64,000 nucleotides of DNA from Demequina lignilytica (GTDB taxonomy: Bacteria; Actinomycetota; Actinomycetes; Actinomycetales; Demequinaceae). The translations under genes were made by a program, and so were the position numbers. The notes under the pieces were generated by a model, which was not told the DNA's origin, did no database searches, and saw only the letters and a list, made by a program, of their open reading frames with translations. The DNA lies in contig NZ_JAUHPX010000001.1 in NCBI RefSeq assembly GCF_030418305.1, forward strand, positions 372,001 to 436,000, written 5' to 3'. Of the stretch, positions 33,002 to 42,800 are shown in pieces (the stretch's first letter is position 1; each line of letters begins with the position of its first letter).

Positions 33002-34003
33002 CTAGCCCACGCGGGCGGGCTCCTCCTCGGCCGCCGCGAGCCGGCGTGCGAGCACCGCGCAGGTGAACAGCTGGATCTGGTGGAACAGGATCACGGGCAG
33101 GGCGACGGACGCCGCCACCGCCGGGGCGAACAGCACCGACGCCATCGGCAGGCCGGTCGCCAGCGACTTCTTCGACCCGCACATCAGCAGGGCGATGCGG
33201 TCCGGCCGGTCCAGACCGATGCGCGCGCCGGCCCACCAGTTGAGGCTCAGCATCACGGCGAGCAGCGCCGCGCACACCGCGAAGAGGATCACCAGCGCGA
33301 GGGGCGTGATGTGGTCCCAGGTGCCCGACACCTGCGCCTCCGAGACCGCCCCGTAGGCGACGAGCAGGATGGTGCCGCGGTCCGTGACCTTCGTGAGGTT
33401 CTTGTGCGCGCGGATCCACGGCCCGATCCACCGCTCCGCGATCTGGCCCAGCACGAACGGCACCAGCAGCATCAGCAGGGTGCCCGCGACGCCCCCGCCG
33501 TCGTCGCCCTGCTGGCCCGTGCCCACGATCAGCACGCCCACCAGCAGCGGCGTGAGCACGATGCCGAGCACGTTGGACACGGTCGCTCCGCAGATGGCGC
33601 CCGCGACGTTGCCGCGCGCGATCGAGGTGAACACCACCGAGGACTGGACCGTGGAGGGCAGCAGGCTCAGGTACAGCAGCCCCGTCTGGAGATCGGGGGC
33701 GAGGACCGCGTCGGGGATGAACGTGATCGCGAGCCCGAGCAGCGGGAACACCAGGTAGGTCGAGGCCAGCATCGAGCCCTGCAGGCGGATGTTCTTGAGG
33801 CCCGCCCACACCTCCGACGTGGACATGCGGGCGCCGTACAGGAAGAACAGCAGGATGATCGCGCCGTCGGTGATCCGCTCGAGGACGTCCGCGACCCCGC
33901 CGTCGGCGGGCAGGACCAGGCCCAGGATCAGGACGCCGATGATCATCGCGACCAGCGGGTCGATCCAGGACACGGCCGAGCGGAGGCGGGGACGGAGAGC
34001 CAT
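33002..34003 (-). CDS. Bile acid:sodium symporter (SBF)-like transporter
   Basis: A 333-residue, roughly ten-span membrane protein. Motifs include FFLYGARMSTSEVWAGLKN (early crossover), LSLLPSTVQSSVVFTSIARG and GSKKSLATGLPMASVLF, which match the SBF-like/DUF4137 group rather than the eukaryotic bile-acid carriers. Members transport organic anions with sodium or act in pH/Na homeostasis. Single gene; its convergent neighbour is the small Cys protein and its upstream neighbour is an LCP gene on the same strand. Substrate unknown. Confidence 0.87.
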   Translation of the reverse strand: MALRPRLRSAVSWIDPLVAMIIGVLILGLVLPADGGVADVLERITDGAIILLFFLYGARMSTSEVWAGLKNIRLQGSMLASTYLVFPLLGLAITFIPDAVLAPDLQTGLLYLSLLPSTVQSSVVFTSIARGNVAGAICGATVSNVLGIVLTPLLVGVLIVGTGQQGDDGGGVAGTLLMLLVPFVLGQIAERWIGPWIRAHKNLTKVTDRGTILLVAYGAVSEAQVSGTWDHITPLALVILFAVCAALLAVMLSLNWWAGARIGLDRPDRIALLMCGSKKSLATGLPMASVLFAPAVAASVALPVILFHQIQLFTCAVLARRLAAAEEEPARVG

Positions 34004-34057
34004 GCGCCTATCGTGCCCTAGCCAGGTGACGCGGCTGTTTCGCCCGCGCCCGCGCCG

Positions 34058-35335
34058 CTACTCGAGACCGCCGATCTCCGATCCGGGCTCGAAGGTGCCC
34101 TCGGCGACGGCCTCCCAGAAGGCGGGGCTGGTGTCGGGGTCGAGCAGGACCGTCGACCCGACGCCGGCGACCGAGTAGCCCATGTTCCGGATCGGCGGCG
34201 TGCCGGTCACGGCGTCGCCGGCCAGTCCTCCGCGGATGTCGAACGCGGCGCGCGCCAGGTCGACCACCCCGGACCCCTCGCTCACCGCGAAAGCGTCCAG
34301 CCCCGCGGACGTCAGCGCGACCATCCGGAACGGGTTGAGGAGCGTGCCCGGCGCGAGCGCCTCCGACGCCACGGCGCTCACCACCTGTCGCTGACGCTGC
34401 GTGCGGCCGATGTCGCCGAGCGGATCGGAGTAGCGCATCCGCGAGAACGCGAGCGCCGTCTCGCCGTCGGCCTCGTGGCAGCCCGCGGTCCACTCCATCT
34501 GGCTCTTCGGGTCGTCGACGTCGCGGTCGTAGCAGAGCTCGACCCCGCCGACCGCGTCGACCATGTCCGCGACCCCGGTGAACCCGATCTCGAGATAGAG
34601 GTCGACCGTCAGCCCGCTGAGGTCCTCCACGGTCTCGACCAGCAGCGGCGCGCCGCCGAGGCTGAACGCGGCGTTGATCTTGTTGTCCTGGTGGTCGGGG
34701 ATCGGGACGTACGAGTCGCGCGGGATCGAGACGAGCGCCGTCGGGCCGGACTCGGGCACGTGCAGCAGCATGATCGTGTCGGTGCGGGCGCCCTCGACCG
34801 TGCTCTCCGCCCATCCCTCGCGCGAGTCCGAGCCCACGATGAGGTAGGTCCGCCCAGGCGTGTCCGGCGCACCCGAGAGCGCCTCGACGTGCTGGATGCG
34901 GCCGGAGGCCCAGGCGGCGAACCACACGAGCGACCCGACCACGAGCAGGAGCACCACGAGCACGACGGTCCGGAGACGGTGCCGGCGACGACGGCGCGGC
35001 GCGGCGGCGGGAGGCGCGGTGCGGGACGGCGGCGCGCCGGGCGGAGGCGCGTCGTAGGCGCCGGGCGGCGCCACCCGGGTCGCCGCGACCGGGGTCTGCG
35101 CGGGCGGGTTCCGGCGAGGGGACGATGCGGGGTCGGCCGGCCGTCGGCCCGCGGGCGCCGCCCCGCGCTGGGACGTGTCGAAGGCCCCGGTGGAACGGCG
35201 CGTGGGCGCCCCGGCGGGGGGCGGCGCGGGCCGCGCCGATGCCGCTGGGCGCTGCGGCGCCGGCGGACGCTGGGCCCCGCGCGGCTGGATCGACGGGGGC
35301 ATCCGCCGCGGCTCGTCGTCTCCCGGTGTGGTCAC
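34058..35335 (-). CDS. LytR-CpsA-Psr (LCP) family wall-polymer ligase
   Basis: Attaches teichoic acids, capsule or arabinogalactan-type polymers to peptidoglycan at the outer membrane face. The 425-residue protein has a Pro/Ala/Arg-rich cytoplasmic N-terminus (about residues 10-110), one membrane span (LRTVVLVVLLLVVGSLVWFA), then the LCP domain: YLIVGSDSREGW, RTDTIMLLHVPESG (Asp/Arg for pyrophosphate binding), SIPRDSYVPIP, NKINAAFSLGG and GGVELCYDRDVDDPK. Start assigned to GTG 35335, in the same frame as an ATG at 35302; the upstream site has no strong Shine-Dalgarno. Cytoplasmic proline-rich tails are common in actinobacterial LCP proteins and may recruit divisome or kinase partners. Confidence 0.88.
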   Translation of the reverse strand: MTTPGDDEPRRMPPSIQPRGAQRPPAPQRPAASARPAPPPAGAPTRRSTGAFDTSQRGAAPAGRRPADPASSPRRNPPAQTPVAATRVAPPGAYDAPPPGAPPSRTAPPAAAPRRRRRHRLRTVVLVVLLLVVGSLVWFAAWASGRIQHVEALSGAPDTPGRTYLIVGSDSREGWAESTVEGARTDTIMLLHVPESGPTALVSIPRDSYVPIPDHQDNKINAAFSLGGAPLLVETVEDLSGLTVDLYLEIGFTGVADMVDAVGGVELCYDRDVDDPKSQMEWTAGCHEADGETALAFSRMRYSDPLGDIGRTQRQRQVVSAVASEALAPGTLLNPFRMVALTSAGLDAFAVSEGSGVVDLARAAFDIRGGLAGDAVTGTPPIRNMGYSVAGVGSTVLLDPDTSPAFWEAVAEGTFEPGSEIGGLE

Positions 35336-35458
35336 GGGGTGAGGGTAACCCGGGACCCCGCGAGAACCACGGAGCGCGGCGCCGAGACCAGGAACCTGGC
35401 GGGTGCCCCGGGAGTTGGCGGAGGGGACGCCGCCGTGGCGCCCGACGGAAGGACACCG

Positions 35459-36148
35459 ATGACCGACGCACCGCCGACCACCGCGCTGACCCTGATGAGC
35501 GGAGGCATCGGCGCCCCCGTCACCGCGGATCAGATCCGCGTCGCGCGGCACGAGATCCAGGGCTTCCTGCTCCAGTACGAGTTCGGACTGCGGGAGATCG
35601 AGACCAAGCTGTCGATCCTCAGCGACGAGTTCCAGGCGCTGCACGACTACAACCCGATCGAGCACGTCGACAGCCGCGTCAAGACTCCGGAGAGCCTGAT
35701 CGAGAAGGTCGGCCGCAAGGGAGTGGCGGCGGACCTCGCGAGCGTCCGCGAGGCCATCACGGACATCGCGGGTGTGCGCGTCACGTGTGCCTTCGTCACC
35801 GACGTGTACCGGCTGTTCGACCTGCTCACGCGCCAGGACGACGTCGAGGTGCGGCAGGTGAAGGACTACATCGCTCACCCGAAGGCCAACGGCTACCAGA
35901 GCCTCCACGCGATCGTCGAGGTGCCGGTGTTCCTCTCCTCCGGTCCGGTGTCCGTGCCGGTCGAGGTGCAGTTCCGCACCATCGCCATGGACTTCTGGGC
36001 CAGCCTCGAGCACAAGATCTACTACAAGTATTCGGCCGAGGTGCCGGCGCAGCTGCTCGACGAGCTCAAGGAGGCCGCGGGCACCGCCGCCGAGCTCGAC
36101 GCCCGCATGGAGCGCCTGCACACCGAGATCCACGGCGCCCGCCCCTGA
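35459..36148 (+). CDS. Small alarmone synthetase (GTP pyrophosphokinase, RelA/SpoT synthetase domain only)
   Basis: Synthesises (p)ppGpp from ATP and GTP/GDP. The 229-residue protein has the RelA-type nucleotidyltransferase without hydrolase or TGS domains: helix-rich N-terminus (to about 60), RVKTPESLIEKVGRKG, DIAGVRVTCAFVTDVYRLFD, VKDYIAHPKANGYQSLHAIV (substrate loop), VEVQFRTIAMDFWASLEHKI. This is the RelQ/SAS size and layout. GGAAGGA lies 5-6 bp before the ATG. Divergent from the LCP gene. An actinobacterium of this kind is expected to have a bifunctional Rel elsewhere, so this would be an additional stress-responsive synthetase. Confidence 0.9.
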   Translation: MTDAPPTTALTLMSGGIGAPVTADQIRVARHEIQGFLLQYEFGLREIETKLSILSDEFQALHDYNPIEHVDSRVKTPESLIEKVGRKGVAADLASVREAITDIAGVRVTCAFVTDVYRLFDLLTRQDDVEVRQVKDYIAHPKANGYQSLHAIVEVPVFLSSGPVSVPVEVQFRTIAMDFWASLEHKIYYKYSAEVPAQLLDELKEAAGTAAELDARMERLHTEIHGARP

Positions 36149-36321
36149 CCGCGCTCCTCCCGAGGCCTCCGCACCTGCGCGCAACCGCATCGTCACGCCC
36201 CCGAAACGCGCGCCCGCTACGGTGCGGAGCACGCTCCGGGTAATGCGGTGACATGAGGGTTCTCCCCGGCGCGCACGCCGGCGCGCCCGCGTCGGCGCCC
36301 CGCTGGACGCGAAGGAGAACC

Positions 36322-37827
36322 ATGCCCCTCATCGACCGTGACGCCCGCCTCGCCGCCCTCAAGGTGCGGATCCGCGACGAGCTGGACCTCCTCGACTACG
36401 GCGGCCGCGACTGGGTCCCCTCCCCCGGCGACGGGGTGCTCGACGTGCTGATCGTCGGCGGCGGCCACGCCGGTCAGGCGCTCGCCTTCGCCCTCGCCCG
36501 CAAGGACGTGCGCCGGGTGCTGGTGGTCGACGCCGCACCGGCCGGGCTCGAGGGGCCGTGGAGCACCTCGGCCCGCATGCGGACGCTGCGCACACCGAAG
36601 ATGCTGAAGGGCCCCGACGACGACGTGCCGTCGCTCGCGCCCCGCTCCTGGTTCGTCGCGGCCTACGGACAGGAGCGGTGGGACGCGATCCGCTACATCC
36701 CGCGCGTGGACTGGCAGGAGTACCTGCAGTTCTACCGCGAGGTCACCGGGATCGACGTGGTCAACGAGACCACGGTGACCGCGGTCGCGCCGCCCGCGCA
36801 CCCGGACGGACCGTTCACCGCGACCCTCGCGGGCCCCGACGGCGACCGCGAGGTCCTCGCGCAGCGGGTCATCTTCGCGACCGGCCTCGAGGGCGCGGGC
36901 GGGATCGCCGTGCCCCGCCACCTGTTCGGCCACCTCCCCGACAGCGCCTGGGCGCACACGTCGCACGCGATCGACTTCGACGCCTGGCGCGGGGTGCGCG
37001 TCGGCGTGCTCGGCGGCGGGGCGAGCGCGTTCGACGTCGCCGGCACCGCGCTCGAGCACGGCGCCGCATCCGTCGCCCACTTCATGCGACGCCCCGAGAT
37101 GCCCGCCGTGAATCCTCTCCGATGGATGGAGTACGCGAGCTTCGTCGAGCACTTCTGCGACCTCGACGACGCGGACAAGTGGGACTTCATGCGGAAGGTC
37201 CTCGAGATCGACCAGCCGTCGACGCAGAGCTCGATCTGGCGCTGCTTCGAGCACGCGGACTACTCGTTCGCGCTCGGCTCGCCCTGGCTGTCGACCCGCA
37301 TGGACGGCGACGAGGTCGTGGTCGACGTCGCGGGAGTCGAGCACCGCTTCGACGTGGTGGTCGCCGGCACCGGCGTCGCCGTCGACCTGCGGATGCGTCC
37401 CGAGCTCGCGGACGTGGTCGACCACATCGCGCTGTGGGGCGACCGGTACACGCCGCCCTCGGGCAAGGAGCACCTCGGCCTCGCCGCGTACCCCTACCTC
37501 ACGGGATCGTTCCAGTTCACGGCGCGGGACGATGCGGCGGCCCCCTGGATGGGCCGGCTCTACCACTTCGCGCAGGGAGCGCGGGTGACGATGGGCATCA
37601 CGGGCCATCAGCTCTCCGGCCTGCCGGCGGGCGTGCAGCGGCTGGTCTGGGGCCTCACGGGGGACCTCTTCCGGGAGCATCACGCCCACGTGCGCGCGGA
37701 CTTCGACGCCTACGACGAGCGCGAGCTGATCTCCCTCGGGCCGCGCCCGGCGGACCAGCCGCCGATCCAGCGGTGGGCGTCGTCCTCGGCGGCCGAGCTC
37801 GCGGCTCCGGACGCGGTGGAGGTCTGA
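36322..37827 (+). CDS. FAD-dependent oxidoreductase of the NAD(P)-binding/lysine-N-hydroxylase-like type
   Basis: A 501-residue flavoprotein. A dinucleotide fold VLIVGGGHAGQALAFALARK lies at about residues 40-59, a second GxGxxA-type motif VRVGVLGGGASAFDVAGTAL at about 230-249, and a C-terminal flavin domain. The spacing resembles flavin-dependent N-oxygenases and SidA/IucD-like enzymes, though an assignment as N-hydroxylase is not certain. The sequence PSGKEHLGLAAYPYL and an arginine-rich flavin loop are conserved in these hypotheticals. GAAGGAGA precedes the ATG. Its stop is 1 bp from that of the convergent LLM oxidoreductase gene. Substrate unknown. Confidence 0.8.
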   Translation: MPLIDRDARLAALKVRIRDELDLLDYGGRDWVPSPGDGVLDVLIVGGGHAGQALAFALARKDVRRVLVVDAAPAGLEGPWSTSARMRTLRTPKMLKGPDDDVPSLAPRSWFVAAYGQERWDAIRYIPRVDWQEYLQFYREVTGIDVVNETTVTAVAPPAHPDGPFTATLAGPDGDREVLAQRVIFATGLEGAGGIAVPRHLFGHLPDSAWAHTSHAIDFDAWRGVRVGVLGGGASAFDVAGTALEHGAASVAHFMRRPEMPAVNPLRWMEYASFVEHFCDLDDADKWDFMRKVLEIDQPSTQSSIWRCFEHADYSFALGSPWLSTRMDGDEVVVDVAGVEHRFDVVVAGTGVAVDLRMRPELADVVDHIALWGDRYTPPSGKEHLGLAAYPYLTGSFQFTARDDAAAPWMGRLYHFAQGARVTMGITGHQLSGLPAGVQRLVWGLTGDLFREHHAHVRADFDAYDERELISLGPRPADQPPIQRWASSSAAELAAPDAVEV

Positions 37828-37828
37828 C

Positions 37829-38626
37829 TCAGGACCCGTTGAGGCGGTCGCGCCACGCCAGCCACGGCTCCACGCGGGAGACGTCGTAGTCCGGGCCGCT
37901 GAGGCCGATCGTGAAGAGCGTCGCGCCGAGCGCGTGCAGCTCGCCCGCCTGCGCCTCCGTCATGCGGCTCACCTCGGTCGAGATCTCGATCTCGCTCACG
38001 TCGCGGCCGACCGCGCGGCCGTGCTCCGCGAGGATCCCGAGCTTGCGCTCGAGCGTGGCGGCGTCGGAGAAGGAGTGCCAGATGTCGGCGTGCCGGGCGA
38101 CGATGCGGAGGGTCTTCTTCTCGCCGCCGCCGCCGATGAGCACCGGGATCTTCCGGGTGGGCGCGGGGTTGAGCCGCTCCCAGCGCGCCTCGATGCGCGG
38201 CAGTGCGTCGGCGAGCGCGTCGAGGCGTCCTCCGACCGTGCCGAAGTCGTAGCCGTACTCGTCGTAGTCGCGCTCGAACCAGCCGGAGCCCGTGCCGAAG
38301 ATGAAGCGCCCGGTGCCGCCCTTGGCGCTGATGTGGTCGATGGTGCGCGCCATGTCCGCCTGCAGATCGGCGTTCCGGTAGCTGTTGCAGTTGACCAGCG
38401 CACCGATCTCGACGCGGCTGGTCTGCTCGGCGAGCGCCGCGAGCATGGTCCAGGACTCGAAGTGCAGGCCGTCGCGCTCGCCGCGCAGCGGGAAGAAGTG
38501 GTCCCAGTTGAACAGCACGTCGACGCCCATCCCCTCGAGCGTCGCCGCGGCGGCGCGGATGGTCTCGTAGGTGGCGTGCTGGGGCTGGATCTGGACGGCG
38601 ATACGGACGGGCCGGTCGACGGTCAT
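37829..38626 (-). CDS. LLM class F420-dependent oxidoreductase
   Basis: A 265-residue luciferase-like monooxygenase-family enzyme. The N-terminus VRIAVQIQPQHATYETIRAA, LFNWDHFFPL and GVGWFERDYDEYGYDFGT-like region FGTGSGWFERDYDEYGYDFG are characteristic of the F420-dependent group (about residues 120-140), followed by IPVLIGGGGEKKTLRIVARH and HADIWHSF. AAGGGAAG precedes the ATG. The cofactor F420 is common in actinobacteria. It could reduce a nitro or imine compound; substrate unknown. Same strand as corA, with a 28-bp gap, so they may be co-transcribed. Confidence 0.9.
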   Translation of the reverse strand: MTVDRPVRIAVQIQPQHATYETIRAAAATLEGMGVDVLFNWDHFFPLRGERDGLHFESWTMLAALAEQTSRVEIGALVNCNSYRNADLQADMARTIDHISAKGGTGRFIFGTGSGWFERDYDEYGYDFGTVGGRLDALADALPRIEARWERLNPAPTRKIPVLIGGGGEKKTLRIVARHADIWHSFSDAATLERKLGILAEHGRAVGRDVSEIEISTEVSRMTEAQAGELHALGATLFTIGLSGPDYDVSRVEPWLAWRDRLNGS

Positions 38627-38654
38627 GTGGCTTCCCTTCGTCGGGACGGGGCGG

Positions 38655-39707
38655 CTAGAACCAGCCGCGCCGCTTGAACACGGTGTACAGGGCAACGCCG
38701 AACGCCACCATCGTGGCGAGGGCGAGCGGGTAGCCGAACGCCCAGTGCAGCTCGGGCATGCGGTCGAAGTTCATGCCGTAGATCGCGGCCACCAGGGTGG
38801 GCGCGAACAGGATCGCGGCCCAGCCCGAGATCTTCTTCATGTCCTCGTTCTGGCGCTGTGCGACCAGGGTCGCGTTGACGTCGAGGATCTGGGCGAGCGA
38901 GGCGCGCAGCTCGGTGACCTCGGCATCGACCCGCGTGAGGTGGTCGGCGACGTCGGCGACGTAAGCGGCCAGCGCATCGTCCTCGTCCTCGGCATGACGG
39001 CGCACGAGGGCCCCCACGGCGGCCGCCAGCGGCGCGCACGCGTGCTTGAGGTCCACCACCTCCTGGCTCAGGCGGTAGATCCGCTCGGTCACCGTCGCCT
39101 CGCCCGTGAAGACCTGACGCTCGATCTGCTCCTGGTCGAGCGCGAGCCCGTCGAGCACGGGACCGTAGCCGTCGACGATCCGGTCGAGGACCCGGTACGC
39201 GAACGCCGCGGAACCGCGGTGGAGCAGCTCCGGGTCCTCGAGCAGCCCGCCGGGGCCGTCGGTCAGGTCCGGGGCCGCGCTGCCGTCGATCCAGCGCCAG
39301 TCCTGGCACAGGACCGCGACCGCGTCCGGGCGCACCAGCAGATGGACCTCGGCGAGCTCGACACGCTCGCTCGCGTCCACGTACCAGGCGGCGCGGGCGA
39401 CGATGAAGGTGACGTCCCCGAAGCGCTCGAGCTTGGGCCGCTGGCCCGCGTGGTGGAGGTCCTCCGCGAGCAGCGGGTGCAGGCCCCAGTCGTCGGCCAG
39501 CGCGGTGATCGACTCCGCGGTCGGCTGCGCCTGGACGATCACGCGGTAGCCGCCGTCCGCACCGTCGCCGTCGACGCGCACGCCGTCCACCACCCGGATC
39601 GCGGCGGGGGCCTCCGTCACCACCGGCGGGATGTCCCCCGCCGCCCCGCGGCGCCTGCCGATGGCGGCGCGCAGCGCGCGGCGGCGCCCGTGCGACGTCT
39701 GAGCCAT
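38655..39707 (-). CDS. corA: Magnesium/cobalt transporter CorA
   Basis: Forms a pentameric divalent-cation channel. The 350-residue protein has a large N-terminal cytoplasmic domain, a long helix with coiled-coil character (about residues 215-275), and two C-terminal membrane segments; the first ends in the selectivity motif YGMNFDRMPEL and the last is FGYPLALATMVAFGVALYTV followed by a basic FKRRGWF end. GAGGAGG is 8 bp before the chosen ATG; another ATG two codons earlier is 2 bp from it and is unlikely. The next gene, the LLM oxidoreductase, is downstream. Confidence 0.93.
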   Translation of the reverse strand: MAQTSHGRRRALRAAIGRRRGAAGDIPPVVTEAPAAIRVVDGVRVDGDGADGGYRVIVQAQPTAESITALADDWGLHPLLAEDLHHAGQRPKLERFGDVTFIVARAAWYVDASERVELAEVHLLVRPDAVAVLCQDWRWIDGSAAPDLTDGPGGLLEDPELLHRGSAAFAYRVLDRIVDGYGPVLDGLALDQEQIERQVFTGEATVTERIYRLSQEVVDLKHACAPLAAAVGALVRRHAEDEDDALAAYVADVADHLTRVDAEVTELRASLAQILDVNATLVAQRQNEDMKKISGWAAILFAPTLVAAIYGMNFDRMPELHWAFGYPLALATMVAFGVALYTVFKRRGWF

Positions 39708-39841
39708 GACCATCCCCTCCTCGGGTGTGGTCAGCGTCTCACGACGCCGCGGCATTCCCGAGGAGCGCGAGCGCCGGCCGCGTCAGGACGCCGAGGGCAC
39801 CGGACGGGGCGCGCCGCTCGGCCGCGTGATGGGCTGGCGGC

Positions 39842-42800
39842 TCAGCGGACGGTCACCGTGATGGGCTTGGTCGCGGTGGTGCCCGCGCTGTTGACCAGTT
39901 CCGCGACGTAGGTGTGCTTCCCGACCGCGGCGCCGGCGATGACGGTCGACGCGGTCTGCGCCCCCGGCGTGGCGGCGACGAGCGACTGCTCGTCGATCAG
40001 CACGCCGTCCTCGTAGAGCCGGTACGCCGTGCCGTTGGTGCCCCACCCCAGGGTGAACGTCACCGTGTAGTCGCCGTCCTTGTCCTGGTTGTCATGGGTG
40101 AGCCTGCCGACCCCGGGCGTCGCATCGGTCACGGTGACCTCGAGGGGGGCCGACTCGGTCACGCCCATCGCGTTCCGGGCGACCGCCACGTACTCGTACG
40201 TGCCGTTGGCCAGACCCGCGATGGCGAACTCGGCGCGCTGCGCCGTCGGGGTGACGTCCTCGAGCGCCACCGCACCGACGAGCACGCCGTCCTGGTAGAG
40301 CGCGACCGAGGTCGCGTTCTGACCCCACCACAGGTCCCAGGTGACGGTGAACTCGCCGTCCTCCAGACCCGTGTCCCAGCCGTTGTCGTCGGCGAGGGTG
40401 CCCGCGCCGGGCGCCGCGGTCGCGGCGCCGGGAACGGGCGGCTCGGTCGTGTCGACGATGCCGATCCAGGACAGCGACGATGCGCCGGTCGCTCCGGTGG
40501 CGGTGATGGTGACGATCGAGTCGCGGTAGGTGGAGAAGGCGACGGTCGCCTGCCCGCTCGGGCTGTCCGCGTCCAGCTCGACGACGTCCGCCGCATCGGT
40601 GACGCCCTCGTGGGTCACGGCGGCCGTCAGGGCGGTCGCGCCGTCGACGATCCCGAAGCCGGCGGTGACCTCGTAGCTGCCGGCGGGCAGCCAGAAACGG
40701 TACTCGATCGCCCCGTCGGGGTTCTCCCACGCGGTCAGGCTCTTGTCGAAGGACCCCTCCGCGACGGTGCGAACGACCGCGCCGCCGTCGCCGATCGCGG
40801 TCGCGAGTCCCCACGGCTCGTCCTGGTCCGCATCGACGACCCCGTCGGCGACGGCGTTGCGGAGCGCGGCGAGCGGTGCGACCGCGTCGTAGACCGGCGA
40901 CCCGGCCGTGCCGGCATCGACCAGGTAGGTCAGCCCGGCGGGGATCACCTCGACGTTGAGGACCACGTCGACAGCCCCGGCGGCGCCGTGGACGGCCACC
41001 ACCGCGTACGGAGTGTCGAAGGCCTCGGCAGCGGGCTCCTCCCAGACCACGGCCTCGGCCATGACCTGGTCGGAGATGCTGAGCAGGTCGAGAGTCTCCG
41101 GCAGCTCGGGCAGGTCGCCCGCGAGCACGGCGATCCGATAGTCGGCGAGCGGGAGGTACCCGATCTCGACCAGCGCGCCGATGGCCTGGTCGACCGCGGC
41201 AGCCGCCGCGTCGAGCTCCTCCTGCGTGGAGGAGACCTCGCCGACGACCTCGCGGGCGGTGTGGAGCGCCTCGTCGAGCGCGGCGATCGACGCCGGGCTG
41301 TAGGCCTCACGGGTCACGGCGTCGCCGCGGTCGATCGCGTCCAGCGCGGTCGCCGGGTCGGGCGGTGCGACGCGGGTGAGGATGAGGTTGTCGACCACCG
41401 ACCACTGGCCCGCGCCCTGGATGTACCGCAGCGCAGCCGTGATGGTGCCACCGTCGAGGTACACGGGCGACGTGACCGGATGCAGCCATACGTCCTTGCC
41501 CACGGTCTCGACCGAGACCGACGACGCCACCTCGCCCGACGAGTCCGCCAGCGACAGCGTGATGTCCTGCGTGAGGTTCGCATCACCACGGAACGAGCCG
41601 CTCAACGTGTACCAGCCCGGCATGACCCGGACGCCCTGCTCCAGCAGGAAGTCCATCGAACCCGAGCTCCACACGTTGAGGTACGTCGGGCTCTCGAAGC
41701 CACCCGTGGTCCGGATCGCGACCGAGCCCTGCGGCTTGTTCCACGTCACGTCCCACCCGGCGAGCCGGTCCTCGAAGCTGCCGTTGACCAGCAGGTTCCC
41801 GGTCGGCAGCGACTGGTCCACCACCGTCACGTCGAACGACGCCGTCAGCGACGGATCCGCCACCAGCGCGACCGTCACCTCCTGCGCGCCCACGGTCCAG
41901 GCGTCGAAGCCCACGACCTCGTACTCCGACGCGTCCAGCACCTGCGACGAGCCATCCGACATCGACGCCGTCACCTCGAGACCCGTCAGATCCAGATCCG
42001 CACCGGCGACCACCTCGGCCGACACCGGCGGCGACGTCACCGCGATCGACTCCGCCTCGACCGGTGCGACGCGGGTGAGGATGAGGTTGTCGACCACCGA
42101 CCACTGGCCCGCGCCCTGGATGTACCGCAGCGCAGCCGTGATGGTGCCACCGTCGAGGTACACGGGCGACGTGACCGGATGCAGCCATACGTCCTTGCCC
42201 ACGGTCTCGACCGAGACCGACGACGCCACCTCGCCCGACGAGTCCGCCAGCGACAGCGTGATGTCCTGCGTGAGGTTCGCATCACCACGGAACGAGCCGC
42301 TCAACGTGTACCAGCCCGGCATGACCCGGACGCCCTGCTCCAGCAGGAAGTCCATCGAACCCGAGCTCCACACGTTGAGGTACGTCGGGCTCTCGAAGCC
42401 ACCCGTGGTCCGGATCGCGACCGAGCCCTGCGGCTTGTTCCACGTCACGTCCCACCCGGCGAGCCGGTCCTCGAAGCTGCCGTTGACCAGCAGGTTCCCG
42501 GTCGGCAGCGACTGGTCCACCACCGTCACGTCGAACGACGCCGTCAGCGACGGATCCGCCACCAGCGCGACCGTCACCTCCTGCGCGCCCACGGTCCAGG
42601 CGTCGAAGCCCACGACCTCGTACTCCGACGCGTCCAGCACCTGCGACGAGCCATCCGACATCGACGCCGTCACCTCGAGACCCGTCAGATCCAGATCCGC
42701 ACCGGCGACCACCTCGGCCGACACCGGCGGCGACGTCACCGCGATCGACCGGGCCACCACGGCGTTGCCCGTGACCTCGACGGTGATGTCGGCGGTCTTC

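Noticed and set aside
41363..42749. Tandem repeat as a possible CRISPR array or mobile element
   Set aside because: The copies are 688 bp long, in-frame, protein-coding and have no spacer pattern, terminal inverted repeats or transposase.
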